From Planctomycetota bacterium (GTDB lineage Bacteria; Planctomycetota; UBA1135; UBA2386): a stretch of DNA of 64,000 nt. Below are positions 32,883 to 41,855 of the stretch, piece by piece (position 1 is the stretch's first letter; each line of letters starts with the position of its first letter). The DNA is taken from NCBI GenBank assembly GCA_028281765.1, contig JANQJF010000114.1:43723-107722 (forward strand), given 5' to 3'. The translations under genes and the position numbers were made by a program. Below the pieces are notes generated by a model. It searched no databases and had not been told where the DNA came from. It saw only the letters and a program-made list of their open reading frames with translations.

Positions 32883-35042
32883 TCAGTCCCCGCTACTGTT
32901 CCCTGCGTCCAACCCCCGATTCCGAATCAGTGGCCCCGTGCTCGGTTCGCGCCCGCGGAACCCGACGTAGGCTTCCATCGCCGGGCGGCTGTTGCCGGCC
33001 GAGTAGACGTACTCGTACAGCTTCTTCGCGAGCCCATTGTCGTAGATGTCCCCGGCTTCCTCGAACGCGGCGAAGCCGTCGTTGTCGAGCACGCCGGCCC
33101 ACATGTACGTGTAGTAGCCACTCGCGTAGAGGTCGCCGGCGAACGAGTGCAAGAAGTGCGGCGACCGGTGACGCATTTCGATCGCCGCCGGCTTGCCGGC
33201 CTTGGCGAGCACCTCGTCTTCGAACGCGTTGACGTTCAGCTCGGCGAGGACCTTCGGATCGGTGATGCCGTGGAAGGCCAGGTCGACCAGACCGGAGGCG
33301 ATGTACTCGACGTTGTCGAAGCCCGACTGGGCGTTGGCTGCCGCGCGGACGCGGTCGAGGAGTGCCTTCGGCATCGGTTCGCCGGTCTCGTGATGGAGCG
33401 CAAACTCCTGGATCACGGCCGGTTGCCGCATCCAGTGCTCGTAGATCTGCGCGGGGAACTCGACGAAGTCGTAGTCCACCGAAGTCCCGGAGATCGACGG
33501 GTAGGTCACGTTCGAGAGCAGACCGTGCAACGCGTGGCCGAACTCGTGGAAGACCACCTCGGCTTCGCGCATGGTGACCAGCGCGGGCTTGCCGGGAGCC
33601 GGCTTGTTGTAGTTGCAGTTGTTCATGATGAGCGGCGTGGACCCGTCGCCCATGCCGTGCTGCGTGCGCAGCGCGCTCATCCAGGCGCCGGAGCGCTTGC
33701 CCGGCCGCGCGAAGTAGTCGCCGTAGAACAGGCCGACGTGCGCGCCCGCGGCGCTCTTCACCTCCCAGACCCGGACGTCCGGGTGGTAGGTCGGGATGTC
33801 GTTGCGTTCGGTGAAGCTGATGCCGAACAGTCGCTTCGCCACCGCGAACTGCGCGCGGAGGACGTTGTCGAGCGACAGGTATGCCTTCACCTCGTCCTCG
33901 TCGAGGTCGTAGAACGCGGCGCGGGCTTTCTCGGCGTAGTGCCACCAGTCCCAGGTTCGTAGTTCGTGGCCGGCGCCCTCCTTCCGCATCATCTCGCGGA
34001 TTCGGTTCGCCTCGGCGTCCGCCTTCGCGAGCGCGCCGGTCCAGACCTCTTCTAGAAGGTTCTGCGCGGCCTGGGCCGTGCCGGCCATCGTGTTCGACGT
34101 GCGATACGCGGAGAAGTCGGCGTACCCGAGCAAGCGCGCGCGCTCGAGGCGCAGCTGCAGGATGCGGCGGATGTTCTTCTCGTTGTCGAACTCGTCGTCG
34201 TTGTCGCCGCGGTTGGTCCAGCCTTCGAACAGAGCCTCCCGCAGATCCCGGCGCGTGCTGAACGTCATGAAGGGTTCGAAGGATGAGCGAGCGAGAGTGA
34301 TGACGTGCTGGCCTTCCATACCGCGATCCGCACCCGCTTGGGCCGCGGCGCTGACCGCGAAATCGGGCAGGCCCGCGCGGTCGGCTTCGTTCTTCAGCAC
34401 GAGGGAGAACGCCTCCGCACTCTTCTGCACGTTCTGGCTGAAGCTGGTGGAGAGGCCGGCCAGTTCTTCGGTGATCGCGGCCAGTCGCGCGCGGTCTTCG
34501 CCCTGGAGCTTCGCTCCCGCGCGCACGAAGCGCGTGTGCGTCCGTTCGAGAACTCGGGCCTGCTCGGCGTCGAGACCCAGGGTCGCTTGACGCGAGACGA
34601 GATCGTCGATGCGCGCGAACAGTTCCGCGTTCAACGTGATCGTCGACGAGTGCGCCGCGAGGCGCGGCGCCATGCGACTCTGGATCGCGCGCAGCTCATC
34701 GCTGGTCGCGGACGAAGTGAGCGCGGAGAAGACGCGGCTGACCCGCGCCAGGTCGTTCCCCGATTTCTCGAGCGCCGCGATCGTGTTGTCGAACGTCGGG
34801 GCATCCGTGATCGCCGTGATCGCGTCGACCTCGGCGAGGTTCCGTTCCATCGCCGTGGCGAATGCCGGCTCGAAGTCCTCGGTGTGGATTTGGTCGAAGG
34901 GCGGAGTGCCGAACGGAGTGTTCCACGTCTGCAGCAGTGGATTGCTCTCGGACGATTCGAACGTGGAGCAGGAAGTCATCGCGAGGGGGAGCACCAGGAG
35001 CAGGCCGGTTGCGCTGAGGGCGTAGGTCAGATTGGGGGCCAT
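32883..35042 (-). CDS. dcp: M3-family metallopeptidase lipoprotein (Dcp-like peptidyl-dipeptidase)
   Basis: The 719-residue length fits M3A peptidases. Residues 1-25 are a lipoprotein signal (LLVLPLAMTSC, Cys25). The zinc site is H499-E500-F-G-H503 within HEFGHALHGLL, with Glu528 in the downstream VDYDFVEFPAQ segment as the third ligand. The N-terminal half begins NPLLQTWNTPFGTPPFDQI and has the long helical region typical of Dcp. Dcp removes C-terminal dipeptides; here it should act outside the cytoplasm, possibly on peptides released by other exported enzymes. Its neighbour across a 29-bp convergent gap is the isoaspartyl peptidase lipoprotein. Confidence 0.92.
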   Translation of the reverse strand: MAPNLTYALSATGLLLVLPLAMTSCSTFESSESNPLLQTWNTPFGTPPFDQIHTEDFEPAFATAMERNLAEVDAITAITDAPTFDNTIAALEKSGNDLARVSRVFSALTSSATSDELRAIQSRMAPRLAAHSSTITLNAELFARIDDLVSRQATLGLDAEQARVLERTHTRFVRAGAKLQGEDRARLAAITEELAGLSTSFSQNVQKSAEAFSLVLKNEADRAGLPDFAVSAAAQAGADRGMEGQHVITLARSSFEPFMTFSTRRDLREALFEGWTNRGDNDDEFDNEKNIRRILQLRLERARLLGYADFSAYRTSNTMAGTAQAAQNLLEEVWTGALAKADAEANRIREMMRKEGAGHELRTWDWWHYAEKARAAFYDLDEDEVKAYLSLDNVLRAQFAVAKRLFGISFTERNDIPTYHPDVRVWEVKSAAGAHVGLFYGDYFARPGKRSGAWMSALRTQHGMGDGSTPLIMNNCNYNKPAPGKPALVTMREAEVVFHEFGHALHGLLSNVTYPSISGTSVDYDFVEFPAQIYEHWMRQPAVIQEFALHHETGEPMPKALLDRVRAAANAQSGFDNVEYIASGLVDLAFHGITDPKVLAELNVNAFEDEVLAKAGKPAAIEMRHRSPHFLHSFAGDLYASGYYTYMWAGVLDNDGFAAFEEAGDIYDNGLAKKLYEYVYSAGNSRPAMEAYVGFRGREPSTGPLIRNRGLDAGNSSGD

Positions 35043-35199
35043 GAGTTCGGTTGGGAAGGGTTCTCTGTCCAGCGAGTAGGTCGCGGATCGGCGAGGCCTG
35101 TGGTCGGCCGCGCACTGGGAGGGTTGTACCCGGCGAGGGCTGTTGCGAGGATCGTTCGTACGCCACGTTCGAGGGATTGCGTGCTCCCCCCTTCGATTC

Positions 35200-36312
35200 T
35201 CAGAACGCGCTGTCGAGCAGAGTCATCACCCGCGCGGCTCCGACGTAGCCTTCTCCAGCCCCGGGGTCGAGTGCGACGACTTGCCCGAAGAACGCGGCAA
35301 ACGAAATGCCATCGATCATTGGAACCGGCGAACACGTTAGGGTCAGCGGACTCGACGACAGAATCCCGAGCGGAATGACAGCCGTAGGAGCACCGATTGC
35401 GAGGAGGTCGGGCGAGAACGGAGACGCAACGATGCCGGGAACGTGTGTGAGACCGAGAGCCACGAGGTGCCCCTCGGGACCGGATACCTCGAGCGAGATC
35501 GACTCGCCTTCACGCACGACCAGGGGAAGGTCCAAGGTATGAACGGGCCCATCGGAAATGGACACGGTCGCTCCGGGGTCGGATTCGACGGGCTGCGCTC
35601 CGGAACCCTGATCGAATGAGCAACCACGGGCGAGGAGTGATGCACTCGCGAGTATTTGTGCACCGGGCCCTCCAATTGTGCCGGACACGGCACCGCCACC
35701 CTCGAACACGCATCCGACCGCGTGAACCTCGCTCTCGTCAGCAAAGAGGGCGGCCGTCGCAGCCATCCCGAACGGAGTCGCAGGGCGACCGTTCACCACG
35801 CAATCGGTGAGCGTCACTCGCGAACGGCGGACCTCTAGACCGTACGAAGGAATCTCACCGGGAATGAGATCTTCCGCATTCGAGCCGCCCAGCGTAGCTC
35901 CGGCGATCGTGACGTCCGGCGAGTCCACGATCTCGACGTTGTGCTGTGTGAAGAGGCGTTCGAGCCAGACCGGTGCGGAGCAGTTCTGGACGCGAACCGC
36001 GTTGCCGAGGATCAGTAGAAACCCACCAATCACTACCTCGCCCGAGTGCACATTCTCCACGACGATGTTCCCGATGGCTGTCCCACCATCGCCGAGCAGC
36101 CGAAGAGGCTTGTTCACACGCGTGATGATTCCGGAGACTCCACCCTGAATCAGCAGTGTGTCGCCCGGTTGCGCGGCGTCGATGGCCGCCTGCAAGTCCT
36201 CAGGCGTGCTGCCAGAGCCGCCGACCGCGATCACGCTTTGCGCGAACGCGGCCGAAGCCATCAGCCCGAAGCTCCACAGGAACAGGAGTTGTGAGACAAG
36301 CTTGGTCGACAT
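35200..36312 (-). CDS. secreted right-handed beta-helix protein with module-like end
   Basis: The start at 36312 gives MSTKLVSQLLFLWSFGLMASAAFAQS, a signal peptide. Mature sequence contains a pectate-lyase-type opening (GGSGSTPEDLQAAIDAAQPGDTLLIQGGVSGI) and then beta-helix coils with I-V/G-G/N-C patterns (VIGGFLLILGNAVRVQNC, VEIVDSPDVTIAGATLGG, VTLTDCVVNGRPA). The final 90 residues (ISLEVSGPEGHLVALGL ... FAAFFGQVVALDPGAG ... VMTLLDSAF) show a weak version of the C-terminal module. At 370 residues the protein could bind or process polysaccharide; catalytic residues are not visible. Confidence 0.75.
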   Translation of the reverse strand: MSTKLVSQLLFLWSFGLMASAAFAQSVIAVGGSGSTPEDLQAAIDAAQPGDTLLIQGGVSGIITRVNKPLRLLGDGGTAIGNIVVENVHSGEVVIGGFLLILGNAVRVQNCSAPVWLERLFTQHNVEIVDSPDVTIAGATLGGSNAEDLIPGEIPSYGLEVRRSRVTLTDCVVNGRPATPFGMAATAALFADESEVHAVGCVFEGGGAVSGTIGGPGAQILASASLLARGCSFDQGSGAQPVESDPGATVSISDGPVHTLDLPLVVREGESISLEVSGPEGHLVALGLTHVPGIVASPFSPDLLAIGAPTAVIPLGILSSSPLTLTCSPVPMIDGISFAAFFGQVVALDPGAGEGYVGAARVMTLLDSAF

Positions 36313-36398
36313 GGATCGTCTCCGATGCGCGCTGAACGGAAAGAAGTGCCAGCGATGGGTGACGCAACATAGCACAGGTCTTGAACCCGGCGGATCAC

Positions 36399-36448
36399 CG
36401 CGGCCCGAGCCGCGAGCTGGTCATCGACAGGCTCCGACTTCGGAGCCT
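36399..36448 (-). terminator. pair of perfect hairpins after the module relic
   Basis: On the minus strand, downstream of the relic stop at 36465, lie AGGCTCCG-ACTT-CGGAGCCT (36429-36448, 8-bp stem) and CGCGGC-CCGA-GCCGCG (36399-36414, 6-bp stem). They separate the VCBS protein region from the beta-helix gene. They lack T-runs, so they may be rho-independent-like pauses or simply structural barriers. Confidence 0.45.
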
Positions 36449-36464
36449 GCAACGAGTTGCCCGC

Positions 36465-36665
36465 TCAGTTCGCGCCGATGACGAGTCGGAGTGCGTTCGT
36501 CGACAGGATGTCATTGCCGTGCGCGAGAAACGCGTGCATCACGCACGTCCACTCCGCCATGCTCGTGTCGAACGTTGCCCCGACTCCACCCCGGACAATA
36601 GCCGATGCCCGACCATTGCGGGTGACCAATCCCTTCGTCGAGCGTCGCTGTTGCCCGCTGACCGC
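36465..36665 (-). pseudogene. remnant of a second C-terminal module, in frame after the stop of the VCBS gene
   Basis: Immediately after the TAG stop of the VCBS protein (36668-36666), the same minus-strand frame stays open for 66 codons and ends at TGA 36467-36465. Its last 50 residues read as a convincing end of the shared module: RNGRASAIVRGGVGATFD, then AEWTCVMHAFLAHGND and the final ILSTNALRLVIGAN. This parallels the neighbour's own ending (TLVGTELHWQAVVP ... VRLTNAVRDVIWP). No start codon or signal peptide belongs to it, so it is best read as a leftover of a duplicated or replaced paralogue. Stop-codon read-through that adds a second tail is a less likely alternative. Confidence 0.55.
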
Positions 36666-39299
36666 CTACGGCCAGATCACATCCCTGACCGCGTTCGTAA
36701 GACGGACTTCGCCGATCCCGACCGGCACGACCGCCTGCCAGTGCAGCTCCGTGCCCACCAGAGTCGTGTTGAGCGGCACGGTGAGCGAGGACTCGAACGC
36801 CGTCACGTCGTCCCACGCGACCAAGAAGGACGCCGTCACCTGGCTCGGATCCAGTTCGAACATCCCGAACGAGGTCGGGATCGGCGTCGTCAGCAATCCG
36901 CCGCTCAAGAGGAACGCCGCGCCCGGCGAACCGACGCCGCCGGGTAGACGCAACGGATAGGGGCGACCGGGCATCGGGACGCGCGGTGATTGCAAGCGGG
37001 TCGTCAGGCGACGGAGATAGCGGATCTGTGGTCCGGGCTGGCCAGCCAGAAGCACGTCGGGATCGCCGTCGTTGTCGAAGTCGGCTACCGCGAGATCGGG
37101 ACAGTAGCTGGTGCCCTGGTACGGCACCGGACCCGGCGCTTCGCGGACGAACGAGGGAGCGCTGAACCCCACGTTGCGATACATCACCGAACGCGGCTTG
37201 TCGTCGGCGTCGTTCTCGCCGATCAGGACGTCCGGACGATCGTGGCCTTCGTAGTACACGAGCTCGATCGACAGCGCGTACAGGTTCGGCAGAATCGGGA
37301 ATGCACCGAACGCCGTCGTGAACACACCGGTGCCGTCGTTCAGGTGCAGCTCGGGGGCCTGGTGCTGTCGCGCTTCGATGACGTCGAGATCACCATCGGC
37401 ATCGACGTCGCCGAGGGCAATGGCATTCGTGAGGTCGGCGGTCAACGGCCACGCGCCCAGGGTGGCATCCGAGAACACACCGGTCCCGTCGTTGAGGTAG
37501 AGCCTGTTGGATCCGTGGTTCGCGCACACCATGTCCACGTCGCCATCGCCGTCGACGTCCCCGAGCTCGAGGTCTCGGGTCTCGTCGTCGACCTGCGGTA
37601 GGCTGACTGCGGTGACGTCGACCCAGCCGGGCTGGACGTATACGCGGTTCTGCTCTCCGACTCCGGCTTGGCTCCCCGTCGCCGAGAACGCGATGTCCGG
37701 TAAGCCGTCACCGTTGACGTCGCCGACCGCGATCGACGTGGGAATGCTCGGCGCCGACACGGTCGCGACTTCGACGAAGTGACCGGTGCCGTCGTTCTCG
37801 AGGACGCCGAAGCCGGTCGGAGACTGCCCCGGGAACGAAGCCCAGCGCCCGCAGATGATGTCGAGATCGCCGTCCAGGTCGACGTCCGCGGCGACGAGTT
37901 CCCGCGTCGTGCTACCGATGGACGGCATGCGGCTCGCGCTTTCGTCGACGAACCCGCGGGCACCGCGATTCATCAGCAGACGATCCGGGCCCGCACCGTC
38001 GTCGGCGACGATGTCGACCCGGCCGTCCCCGTCGAAGTCGCCAACCGCGACGACCTTGTTGGGCGCCTCCGCCGGCTCGACGCGAGGCCGATTGCCGTCG
38101 ATGAACTGACCCGTGCCGTCGTTGATCTGCAGCGACGGCATCGCCTGGCTGTCACTCCGCGCGAACAACAGGTCGATATCGTCGTCCCCGTCGACATCGG
38201 CGGCCGTCACCGCGTCGCTCCAGAGGCTCGGCCGATCGAGTCTCGCGGTCCCAGGCACGGCGAACACGCCGTTGCCGTCGTTGATCAAGATGCGTTCCCT
38301 CTGGCCGGTCGCGGCGGTCACGACGAGATCGCTGTCGCCATCGCCGTCGAAGTCCGCGGCGGTAGCACGCGTATGCAGGACGCCGGCGGGCAAGCGCACC
38401 GTGGTCTCGTCGGCGAACGTACCTCCGGAGTTCAACCACAGACCCGTCTGCACGCCGAACCCGAACGGGCCCAACCATGCGACGAGCAAGTCACGATCGC
38501 CGTCGCCGTCCGCGTCGAACGGCAGTAGCTCCGTCGAATCCGTAAAGCTCTGGATCGGCGGCGCGACCGTCCACGCCGGCATCGCATTCGGCACCTCGGT
38601 GAACGATCCGCTGCCGTCGTTCACGAACAGGCGGGGTGCCACGACCGTCGCCAGGATCGCATCGACATCGCCATCTCCGTCGACATCTTCGAGCAAGACC
38701 TGCTCTACGGGGTCCTGAGGCTCGGGCGAGAACCACTGCGAAGCCGGCGTCGCGAAGAACTGTCCGGCGCCGTTGTTGACCAGTACTTCCAATGTACCGG
38801 TCTGCTGATAGCGCACGATGTCCGGAGCGCCATCGCCATCGACATCCGCCGAATCGGCCTTGGTGAGGTGTCCACTCGGCTCCAGTGGCGGGGCGGTTTG
38901 CTCGTTGAAGAAGAGTGGCAGGAGCTGCAGCCAAACTCGGAACGACCCGTCCAGACGTCTGCCCAGCACATCGAAGTCACCGTCCCCGTCGAGGTCGACC
39001 AGTTCGAACGAGCGCAGCTTCTCGGAGTCGTCGAGCCGCAGGATCTCGTCTCCGAAACCACCGAATCCGTCACCTGCGAATCCGCGCACGTCATCGGTGA
39101 ACGAGCTGACGACGAGGTCGTCGATCGCGTCCCCGTCGAGATCCAGGATCGCGAAGTCGCTCGCCAGCGCGATCGACGGCGGCAGATGCGACTCCAGCGG
39201 ATCCCGAACGTAGAACTGGGACTGAGAAGGAAGGGCGGGGGCGAGCACCACGATGGCGAGGGTGCACGTGGCGAGGGCGACGCGGGGGGCAGCGTTCAC
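36666..39299 (-). CDS. secreted VCBS/FG-GAP repeat protein with C-terminal module
   Basis: The 877-residue product begins with the signal peptide MNAAPRVALATCTLAIVVLAPALPSQS. Residues 45-740 contain thirteen calcium-binding D-x-D-G-D-G-x-x-D-x motifs (DLDGDGDFDV, DVDGDGAPDI, DFDGDGDSDL, DVNGDGLPDI and others), roughly every 45-60 residues, as in FG-GAP/VCBS propellers. Between them run repeats of L-x-x-N-D-G-T-G-x-F. The C-terminal 100 residues are the module (VGSPGAAFLLSGG ... TLVGTELHWQAVV ... VRLTNAVRDVIWP). The repeats predict a calcium-stabilised surface or matrix protein. The frame continues in a relic downstream (36465-36665). Confidence 0.88.
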   Translation of the reverse strand: MNAAPRVALATCTLAIVVLAPALPSQSQFYVRDPLESHLPPSIALASDFAILDLDGDAIDDLVVSSFTDDVRGFAGDGFGGFGDEILRLDDSEKLRSFELVDLDGDGDFDVLGRRLDGSFRVWLQLLPLFFNEQTAPPLEPSGHLTKADSADVDGDGAPDIVRYQQTGTLEVLVNNGAGQFFATPASQWFSPEPQDPVEQVLLEDVDGDGDVDAILATVVAPRLFVNDGSGSFTEVPNAMPAWTVAPPIQSFTDSTELLPFDADGDGDRDLLVAWLGPFGFGVQTGLWLNSGGTFADETTVRLPAGVLHTRATAADFDGDGDSDLVVTAATGQRERILINDGNGVFAVPGTARLDRPSLWSDAVTAADVDGDDDIDLLFARSDSQAMPSLQINDGTGQFIDGNRPRVEPAEAPNKVVAVGDFDGDGRVDIVADDGAGPDRLLMNRGARGFVDESASRMPSIGSTTRELVAADVDLDGDLDIICGRWASFPGQSPTGFGVLENDGTGHFVEVATVSAPSIPTSIAVGDVNGDGLPDIAFSATGSQAGVGEQNRVYVQPGWVDVTAVSLPQVDDETRDLELGDVDGDGDVDMVCANHGSNRLYLNDGTGVFSDATLGAWPLTADLTNAIALGDVDADGDLDVIEARQHQAPELHLNDGTGVFTTAFGAFPILPNLYALSIELVYYEGHDRPDVLIGENDADDKPRSVMYRNVGFSAPSFVREAPGPVPYQGTSYCPDLAVADFDNDGDPDVLLAGQPGPQIRYLRRLTTRLQSPRVPMPGRPYPLRLPGGVGSPGAAFLLSGGLLTTPIPTSFGMFELDPSQVTASFLVAWDDVTAFESSLTVPLNTTLVGTELHWQAVVPVGIGEVRLTNAVRDVIWP

Positions 39300-39390
39300 G
39301 GTGTTTTCTCTCCAAGTCGAAGCGAGCCGCGTTCGCGATTATAGCGACGGACTGCTGGTTGTGGCCGAGGCGACCCTGCCACGATTCGTC

Positions 39391-41739
39391 TCAGCCGCAA
39401 AACTCCCGCAGCGCGTCGTCGAGGTCGGTCGGTCCGATCGGCTTGGCGATGTAGCCGTCCATCCCGGCGCGCAGACATCGCTCGCGATCGCCGTGCATTG
39501 CGTCGGCGGTCATCGCGACGATCGGCACGTGCGTGCCGGTCTCGCGCTCACGCTCGCGGATGCGTCGGGTTGCCTCGAGGCCGTCCATGTCGGGCATGTG
39601 GACGTCCATGAACACGATGTCGAACTCGTCCGTCTCGACGGCCTCGACCGCGGCGCGACCGTTGTCGACGACGACGACGCGATGTCCGGCCTGCTCGAGG
39701 AGAATCGTCGCGAGCTTCTGATTCACGATGCCGTCCTCGGCGAGGAGCACCCGCTTCGAGGTCAGCGCGTCGCTCGAAGCATCTTCGTCCGCGTTCTCGG
39801 TCGCCGCGGGCCGGTCGGCGTCGGGGGCGGCATCGCAGACGATCTCGAACGTGAACGTGCTGCCTTCGCCGTCAGTGCTCTCGACTTCGATCTTGCCGCC
39901 CATCAGTTCGACCAGCTGGGTCGAGATCGCCAAGCCGAGACCCGTCCCGCCGAAGCGGCGCGTCATCGTCGTGTCGGCCTGCGCGAACGCCTCGAAGATC
40001 TGGGCGAGATCGTCCTCGGGGATGCCGATCCCGGTGTCGCGAATCGAGAAGCGGAGCCGCCACCTGCCGTCGTCGAGCCGCAGGCCATCGACGTAGACCT
40101 GGACGCTGCCCTGATCCGTGAACTTGATCGCGTTGCCGATCAAGTTCACCAGCACCTGGCGCAGTCGCACCGGATCCGAGACGACTTGGTGCGGCACTTC
40201 GTCCGCGATCGTGCAGTACAGGGACAGCCCCTTGTCTTTGGCCGAGACAGTCAGGCTTCGCACGGTTTCGAGCACGACCTCACGCGGCGAGAACTCGAGC
40301 GGTTCGATCGACAGCTTGCCGGCTTCGACCTTGGAGAAGTCGAGGATGTCATTGAGCAGGCGCAGGAGGCTGTCCGCCGATTGGGAGACCATCGACAGGT
40401 AGTCGCGCTGCTGCGCGTCGATCGACGTGTCGAGCAAGACTCGCGTCATTCCGATGATCCCGTTCATCGGTGTGCGGATCTCGTGGCTCATGTTCGCGAG
40501 GAATCGGCTCTTGGCTGCGTTTGCCGATTCGGCGGCGGCTTTGGCATCGCGCAGAGATGCCTCCATGTTGCGACGATCGGTGACGTCCCAGTACGCGCAC
40601 TGGACGCCGAGGATCTCGCCGTCCTCGGCGCGGATCGGGGTCTTGAGCACTTCGACGAACAGCGTGTTGCCGGCGCCGTCGACGTGCTCCTCGATGTCGT
40701 GGAACTGCTCGCCGGTCGTCATGACGCGGCGGTCGTCGCCGCGGTACTTCGCGGCGAGATCCGTGGGGAACAGGTCGTCGTCGGTCTTGCCGTACAGCTC
40801 GTCCATCGATCGACCCATGTCGCGCACGAACGCGGCGTTGCCGAAGGTCAAGTGGCCTTCAAGATCCTTGCGGAAGATCGCGATCGGCAGGTCGTTGATC
40901 GTCGAGTGGTACAGGGATTCCGACGTCCGAAGCTCTCGGGTGCGTGTGTCGGTCAGCTGCTCGAGCTGATCCGAGGTGCGGCGCGAACGCTTGACCACGA
41001 GTGTGAGGCACGACAGCGCGACCACGAAGAGCACCGCGAGTATCGTCAGGAGTTCGCCGATGCTCGAACCCGCGAGCTGCTTGGCACGATCGAGTGGTAG
41101 TGCAACCTCGAGCACGCCCCGGACGTCCCCGACGCTCCAGTCCCGTTTGGGTGAGTCGGGGTGATCGTTGTGGCAGTCGACGCAGCTCGCGCGCATGACG
41201 TCTGCCGATGCGTAGCGGACGAACTCGACTTCGCCGATCGGTTCGAACCGGATGAACGGCACGTCCGGCGCCTCTGCGAACGCGTTCCACGCCTGCTTCG
41301 CGAAGTCGTCGATGAGCAGGCTATCCTCACGCCAAGGAAACGGGTGCGGGCTGTACAGCCGGACGCGCGCTCCGGAAGGCGCGTCGGCGAAGTGGCGCCC
41401 GAGTTCGATACCGAGCGTCGCGGGCAGCGGGATCGCTCCTTCGGTCTCGAGATAGTCGTGGGTGACCGGCACACCGTGACCCTCGACGCGCTCGACGACT
41501 TCCGACGTGTAGAGGTTGCGAAACTGCCGGATCGCGTCCGTGTAGCTCGCCGCATTCTGTTCGATCGCGTGACGGGCGGAGTCTTGTTGGGTGCGCCAGT
41601 GGTGCCAGACGAAGAACGCGCCGGCGATGACGAAGAGCGTGCCCACGACGAGCACGGTTCGCTCGTGGAGGATGCGTTCGATTCGATCTCCGAACCGACC
41701 GTTCGCCTTGCCGGCCTCCGTGTCGCTCGGGTTCGCCAT
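39391..41739 (-). CDS. haem-type (CxxCH) membrane hybrid sensor histidine kinase
   Basis: The start at 41739 (MANPSDTEAG) avoids 22 low-complexity upstream residues. The 782-residue order is: TM1 28-46; extracytoplasmic sensor 50-225 with the c-type haem motif C186-V-D-C189-H190 in RASCVDCHNDHP, as in DUF3365/Tll0287-like domains; TM2 227-250; PAS 275-390; kinase core with H-box MSH419-E-IRTPMNGIIG, N-box NLIGN536-AIKF, G-boxes D569-TGIGIP and GGTGLGL; then a receiver domain 663-780 with phospho-acceptor Asp712 (IVFMD-VHMP) and Lys767. Haem implies sensing of redox state, oxygen or NO across the membrane. No cognate output regulator gene is adjacent. It lies upstream of the VCBS gene on the same strand, with a 91-bp gap. 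Confidence 0.92.
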   Translation of the reverse strand: MANPSDTEAGKANGRFGDRIERILHERTVLVVGTLFVIAGAFFVWHHWRTQQDSARHAIEQNAASYTDAIRQFRNLYTSEVVERVEGHGVPVTHDYLETEGAIPLPATLGIELGRHFADAPSGARVRLYSPHPFPWREDSLLIDDFAKQAWNAFAEAPDVPFIRFEPIGEVEFVRYASADVMRASCVDCHNDHPDSPKRDWSVGDVRGVLEVALPLDRAKQLAGSSIGELLTILAVLFVVALSCLTLVVKRSRRTSDQLEQLTDTRTRELRTSESLYHSTINDLPIAIFRKDLEGHLTFGNAAFVRDMGRSMDELYGKTDDDLFPTDLAAKYRGDDRRVMTTGEQFHDIEEHVDGAGNTLFVEVLKTPIRAEDGEILGVQCAYWDVTDRRNMEASLRDAKAAAESANAAKSRFLANMSHEIRTPMNGIIGMTRVLLDTSIDAQQRDYLSMVSQSADSLLRLLNDILDFSKVEAGKLSIEPLEFSPREVVLETVRSLTVSAKDKGLSLYCTIADEVPHQVVSDPVRLRQVLVNLIGNAIKFTDQGSVQVYVDGLRLDDGRWRLRFSIRDTGIGIPEDDLAQIFEAFAQADTTMTRRFGGTGLGLAISTQLVELMGGKIEVESTDGEGSTFTFEIVCDAAPDADRPAATENADEDASSDALTSKRVLLAEDGIVNQKLATILLEQAGHRVVVVDNGRAAVEAVETDEFDIVFMDVHMPDMDGLEATRRIRERERETGTHVPIVAMTADAMHGDRERCLRAGMDGYIAKPIGPTDLDDALREFCG

Positions 41740-41855
41740 GGCATGAGTGTAGGTCGCGTACGCGTCCAGGGATCGACGTTTGCCGAAACTGACCGAGCTT
41801 CGCAAGTCCTGGGCAGGCCGTTACGGCTGCTGCTCCACTCGCTAGAGTTGATCAC

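Noticed and set aside
36457..36960. Plus-strand 167-codon frame over the relic region
   Set aside because: It overlaps the VCBS gene end and has shadow composition. The coherent signal is on the minus strand, as the module relic.
39253..41100. Plus-strand frame opposite the histidine kinase (615 codons)
   Set aside because: The minus strand encodes every kinase and receiver box; the plus frame is a shadow.
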